Of a stretch of DNA of 64,000 nucleotides, positions 61,611-64,000 are shown in pieces. Both the position numbers and the translations under genes were made by a program. Origin of the DNA: Bradyrhizobium sp. Gha (GTDB lineage Bacteria > Pseudomonadota > Alphaproteobacteria > Rhizobiales > Xanthobacteraceae); NCBI RefSeq assembly GCF_900113735.1, contig NZ_FOQM01000037.1, forward strand, positions 1 through 64,000, read 5' to 3'. Positions within the stretch are counted from its first letter, which is position 1; each line of letters opens with the position of its first letter. Below the pieces are notes generated by a model. It saw nothing but the letters and a program-made list of their open reading frames with translations, was not told the origin of the DNA and did no database searches.

Positions 61611-62261
61611 ATGACCGTGACCATCGCTGCGGTGCTCGCGCCGAAGCCTCCTGCAAGCTTGATAGACGGCTTCCGGAGCGCGCCAACCTCGGTTATCTCT
61701 GACAACCTCGGCCGGCTGCCGGGATCGGTGGGGCTGCGTCCATTTCATCGTGCCGGCAAGCTGGTCGGAACTGCCTTCACCATACGCACGCGGCCGGGCG
61801 ACAATCTCGCAATCCACCGAGCGCTTGAGATGGTCGGGCCGGGCGATGTCATCGTGGTCGATGGCGGCGGCGACGAGACCCGGGCGCTGGTCGGCGAGAT
61901 CATGAAGAACATCGCACAGTGGCGTAAGGCGGAAGGCTACGTGATCGACGGCGCTATCCGCGATGTCGCGGCTTTTGCTACTTCTGACTTTCCTTGCTTC
62001 GCGCGCGCGGTGATCCATCGCGGACCATACAAGAATGGCCCCGGAGAAATCAACGTGCCCGTGTCGGTCGGAGGCTGCGTGATTTCGCCCGGCGACTTCG
62101 TCGTCGGCGATCAGGATGGCGTGGTGTCGTTTCCAGCGGCGAGGGCCGCAAGGCTGCTTGAAGCCGTGCAAGCTCAGGTCGCGCGTGAAGAAGAGACGCT
62201 GAAGGCGATCCACGAAGATCGCTATCAAGGCTCTTACAGCAGATCCGAACCGGCTTCCTAA
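61611..62261 (+). CDS. RraA-like protein, class II pyruvate aldolase family
   Basis: 216 residues: SDNLGRLPGSVGLRPFH, VDGGGDETRALVGEIM, GYVIDGAIRDVAAFA (Arg-Asp of the metal and substrate site) and VVGDQDGVVSFP. The family includes 4-hydroxy-4-methyl-2-oxoglutarate/4-carboxy-4-hydroxy-2-oxoadipate aldolases, the final step of protocatechuate or gallate meta-cleavage, and the RNase E regulator RraA. In this catabolic setting an aldolase or oxaloacetate decarboxylase is more likely. It is the last gene before the small-RNA candidate and its terminator. Confidence 0.87.
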   Translation: MTVTIAAVLAPKPPASLIDGFRSAPTSVISDNLGRLPGSVGLRPFHRAGKLVGTAFTIRTRPGDNLAIHRALEMVGPGDVIVVDGGGDETRALVGEIMKNIAQWRKAEGYVIDGAIRDVAAFATSDFPCFARAVIHRGPYKNGPGEINVPVSVGGCVISPGDFVVGDQDGVVSFPAARAARLLEAVQAQVAREEETLKAIHEDRYQGSYSRSEPAS

Positions 62262-62289
62262 GCAAATGGAGCTTTTTCCTTTTATTCCA

Positions 62290-62428
62290 ACAGCAATTTG
62301 AAAATTGCGTGACGGCGTGACGCCGTATGCGCGCCGCTGTCCCCCAGGGACGTTTCCTCCCTTGACTGCGTCATGGTATCACCATGACCAACCCCGCTGC
62401 CTCCGAAGAAGGCAGCGGGCCTTTTCTT
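62290..62428 (+). ncRNA. Candidate structured small RNA (or long 3' UTR)
   Basis: Five consecutive hairpins within 130 bases: GCAATTT/AAATTGC (62293-62308), ACGGCG/CGCCGT (62312-62326), GTCCC/GGGAC (62339-62351), GTCATGGT/ACCATGAC (62370-62388) and the terminator stem (62393-62419). The only long unpaired segment, 62352-62369, contains TTTCCTCCC, complementary to a Shine-Dalgarno sequence. Alphaproteobacterial ar14-type RNAs expose similar CCUCC motifs. No clear promoter was identified, so it may instead be processed from the RraA transcript. Confidence 0.5.
62393..62428 (+). terminator. Rho-independent terminator
   Basis: Perfect nine-base-pair stem CCCGCTGCC/GGCAGCGGG with a nine-base loop TCCGAAGAA, followed by CCTTTTCTT. 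It is the clearest intrinsic terminator in the window. It ends the RraA transcript and/or the candidate small RNA. Confidence 0.88.
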
Positions 62429-62689
62429 GGCAATTGCCCGGAGCTCTCTCTCGGCATCAATGAGGGCATCACAACACACAGTGTTGCACTGGGCCTCTCG
62501 CAGTGGCTGCGATGATCAGGGCGTCGGGGCCATGCCCTCATATCTGAGTGCATTCGAAAGCGCACGCATTGTGGGCAAGCCTTGACGATTGCAGAAAGGT
62601 CAGCGCTCAGGAAGTAGTTGAACGGTCGCCGCGGTGCGAGCATTGTCGACCGCCGGAAGGGATAGGACCGGATTTCCATTAAGGGAGGC

Positions 62690-62989
62690 GGTAACCGGCG
62701 CAACCGAGCCTGCGAGCCATCGGCGGCGCAAGTACGCTAGTGCGCGCGACGCGCTGATCGAACCGTGGAAAGCCTCCGATCGCGTCTCCTGCAATCGCAA
62801 GGTATCCATGCTCCCAACACTGTTGCCTGCGCTTTAGCCGCATGTCGGCTGAAGCCGACGAGCGAAGAGCGTGGGCTCCTCGCGATGGGTGCGGCGACGA
62901 TCGATAGGATGTTGATGGATGTTTTTGAGACCAAGCCCTTGGGTCGGGGTCGCTCTACCTCAGTCAAAAAAGACATCGGTACGCTGTGA
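62690..62989 (+). pseudogene. Relic of an integrase-type transposase (N-terminal part)
   Basis: The plus strand reads SHRRRKYASARDALIEPWKA and SDRVSCNRKVSMLPTLLPAL in one frame, then after a shift near 62835 RLKPTSEERGLLAMGAATID and RMLMD in another, ending KKDIGTL at 62989. This matches the N-terminal regions of DDE integrase-like transposases of the kind with RYxxxxxxAL..WExSDRxCGKRLKxLLP and LLxMSAATIDRxL. The catalytic core is missing. It overlaps the end of the MaoC gene by 30 bases. Confidence 0.7.
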
Positions 62990-63457
62990 GGTTAGAGCCC
63001 GTTGCCCCGAGCCCAACTCGAGATCGCACGATGCGTCCACCTGCACGAAACGCGGCCGCTGCTTCACGAGGGTCAATCGTACCCGCAATCTGAACATAGC
63101 GCCGGGACATACCGGATGGCGAAACCGAACAGCGCCGAGAGCCGCTGCACGGCTTTGCGCGGCACCTGTGATGACATATGTCTCCTGCAAAAGAGTCGGT
63201 ACGAGCGCCAGGAGCAATTGGCCGGGCACGATCGTCGTACCTCCATCGAGTTTGTGCCTGGCACGCTCCACATCGGTGTGAACCCAGTTCCGATCACCCG
63301 TCAGCGCCACGAAACGGTCGACCTCATCCTGCGTCACCGACCGCCAGCGGCCGGGAGCAAGTTCGGTACTCACGAAGGCAGCAAGATCGATCGCCCGCGC
63401 GACACGAAGCGCCCTGGCCTGTATTGACGGTTTGGGGCCCTGTGGCATTTGGATCAT
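62960..63457 (-). CDS. MaoC family dehydratase
   Basis: 165 residues, hotdog fold. The catalytic motif EVDRFVALTGDRNWVHTD supplies the Asp and His of (R)-specific enoyl-CoA hydratases; VPGQLLLALVPTLLQE and GAVRFRHPVCPGAMFRLRV follow. It would hydrate an enoyl-CoA for the adjacent thiolase (18 bases between them, same direction). The gene's 3' end borders the transposase relic, so downstream genes may have been lost. Confidence 0.9.
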   Translation of the reverse strand: MIQMPQGPKPSIQARALRVARAIDLAAFVSTELAPGRWRSVTQDEVDRFVALTGDRNWVHTDVERARHKLDGGTTIVPGQLLLALVPTLLQETYVITGAAQSRAAALGAVRFRHPVCPGAMFRLRVRLTLVKQRPRFVQVDASCDLELGSGQRALTSQRTDVFFD

Positions 63458-63474
63458 CCCGGCCCGTCCTTCTC

Positions 63475-64000
63475 TCAGATCGTCGCAAGTAGCGCGCTGC
63501 CGAGCCCGCCCGCAGCCGCAATCGCCGCCAGCCCGAGCACACCGGACGGTTCCGATTGCAGTTCGTGCCAGAGGCGCACGGCCAGGATTGCGCCAGATGC
63601 ACCGATCGGATGCCCCCGCGCGAGCCCGCCGCCGGCGCGATTGAGCGAAGACTCCGGCACCCCGATTCCTTCGACGCAGGCAATCGCCTGGGCGGCAAAG
63701 GCCTCCATGACCTCGGCCACGGCAATCCGCGCCGGCGCGATCCGCTCCGCTGCAAGCAGGCGCTCCGCCGCCGCAATCGGCGCCATCCCGGGTATGGCCG
63801 GGTCACCGCCTCTGCGGACCGCCGATATGATGCTCAAAGGCCGCTTCGCATTGAGCCGCCGGGCCATCGTCTCGGACACGACGAGAAGGGCTGCTGCCGC
63901 GTCAGCCTCCACCGCGACAGTCGCGCGCGTCACGCCAAACGCAGCGTTACCCGCGAGCGGGGCAAGACGTGCGCAGGTCGCCCCCGTCAGGGCCCGGGGG
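63475..64000 (-). CDS. Thiolase (acetyl-CoA C-acyltransferase), C-terminal part
   Basis: The C-terminal 174 codons of a thiolase running off the right edge. The frame stays open to the window end (RALTGATCARLAPLAGNAAFG before the GTG at 63933), so the gene is longer than the apparent GTG start. AEVMEAFAAQAIAC, the catalytic GGGLARGHPIGASGAI and a degenerate GLAAIAAAGGLGSALL end, where classical thiolases have CxGxG, are visible. The missing active-site Cys in that last motif suggests altered or SCP2-like chemistry. It is upstream of MaoC. Confidence 0.88.
   Translation of the reverse strand, partial: PRALTGATCARLAPLAGNAAFGVTRATVAVEADAAAALLVVSETMARRLNAKRPLSIISAVRRGGDPAIPGMAPIAAAERLLAAERIAPARIAVAEVMEAFAAQAIACVEGIGVPESSLNRAGGGLARGHPIGASGAILAVRLWHELQSEPSGVLGLAAIAAAGGLGSALLATI

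Overview
The window looks like an accessory, catabolism-rich stretch of a Rhizobiales (alphaproteobacterial) chromosome, most likely Bradyrhizobium or a close relative. This rests on gene style and GC richness, Liv-type transporters paired with CoA-thioester genes, a RibBX-type riboflavin gene, and relics of a methylmalonyl-CoA mutase and its ScfR-like regulator. No rRNA, tRNA or CRISPR was seen. The genus is an inference.

Left part (1-13.4 kb): a partial periplasmic binding protein, a chemoreceptor, then a long minus-strand operon (12497 down to 2991) for aerobic nicotinate breakdown. It holds a three-subunit molybdenum hydroxylase with a CoxG-like protein, NicC, NicF, NicD, NicX and an MFS carrier, with a divergent MarR regulator. 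Together these convert nicotinate via 6-hydroxynicotinate and 2,5-dihydroxypyridine to maleate. No maleate isomerase (NicE) was recognised.

Second part (14.6-27.2 kb): an AraC regulator and a minus-strand block with a VOC protein, flavin reductase, LivHMGF, two enoyl-CoA hydratase-like enzymes, a creatininase-family amidohydrolase, a luciferase-like flavin oxidoreductase, an acyl-CoA synthetase and a Tat-exported binding protein. It looks like an uptake and CoA-dependent degradation system for an unidentified, probably nitrogen-containing, acid.

Middle (27.5-41.4 kb): a scar region with two truncated, head-to-head pseudogenes and a frameshifted IS110 transposase. After it come an Lrp regulator, RibBX, a second AraC regulator divergent from an AaeB-AaeX-AaeA aromatic-acid efflux operon, a LysR regulator with a divergent MFS-SDR pair, a LysR relic and 1.4 kb of gene-poor DNA. 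A diverged ~350-bp direct repeat lies in the gene-poor DNA at 0.5-0.8 kb and again at 40.3-40.7 kb.

Right part (41.4-64 kb): a pyruvate dehydrogenase operon with homodimeric E1 and its own Lrp regulator; an ABM-type monooxygenase and an amidase; a ribose/xylose-type ABC transporter; and a TetR-controlled module of two paralogous flavin-dependent oxygenases plus a flavin reductase. Five matching 16-bp operator-like sites tie the TetR gene, the second oxygenase and the ABC operon together. Then follow a small zinc protein, an M24 peptidase, a 24-codon ORF coupled to a zinc-free alcohol dehydrogenase-like gene, an RraA-like protein, a candidate structured small RNA with five successive hairpins and a terminator, a transposase relic, a MaoC-type hydratase and a thiolase running off the end.
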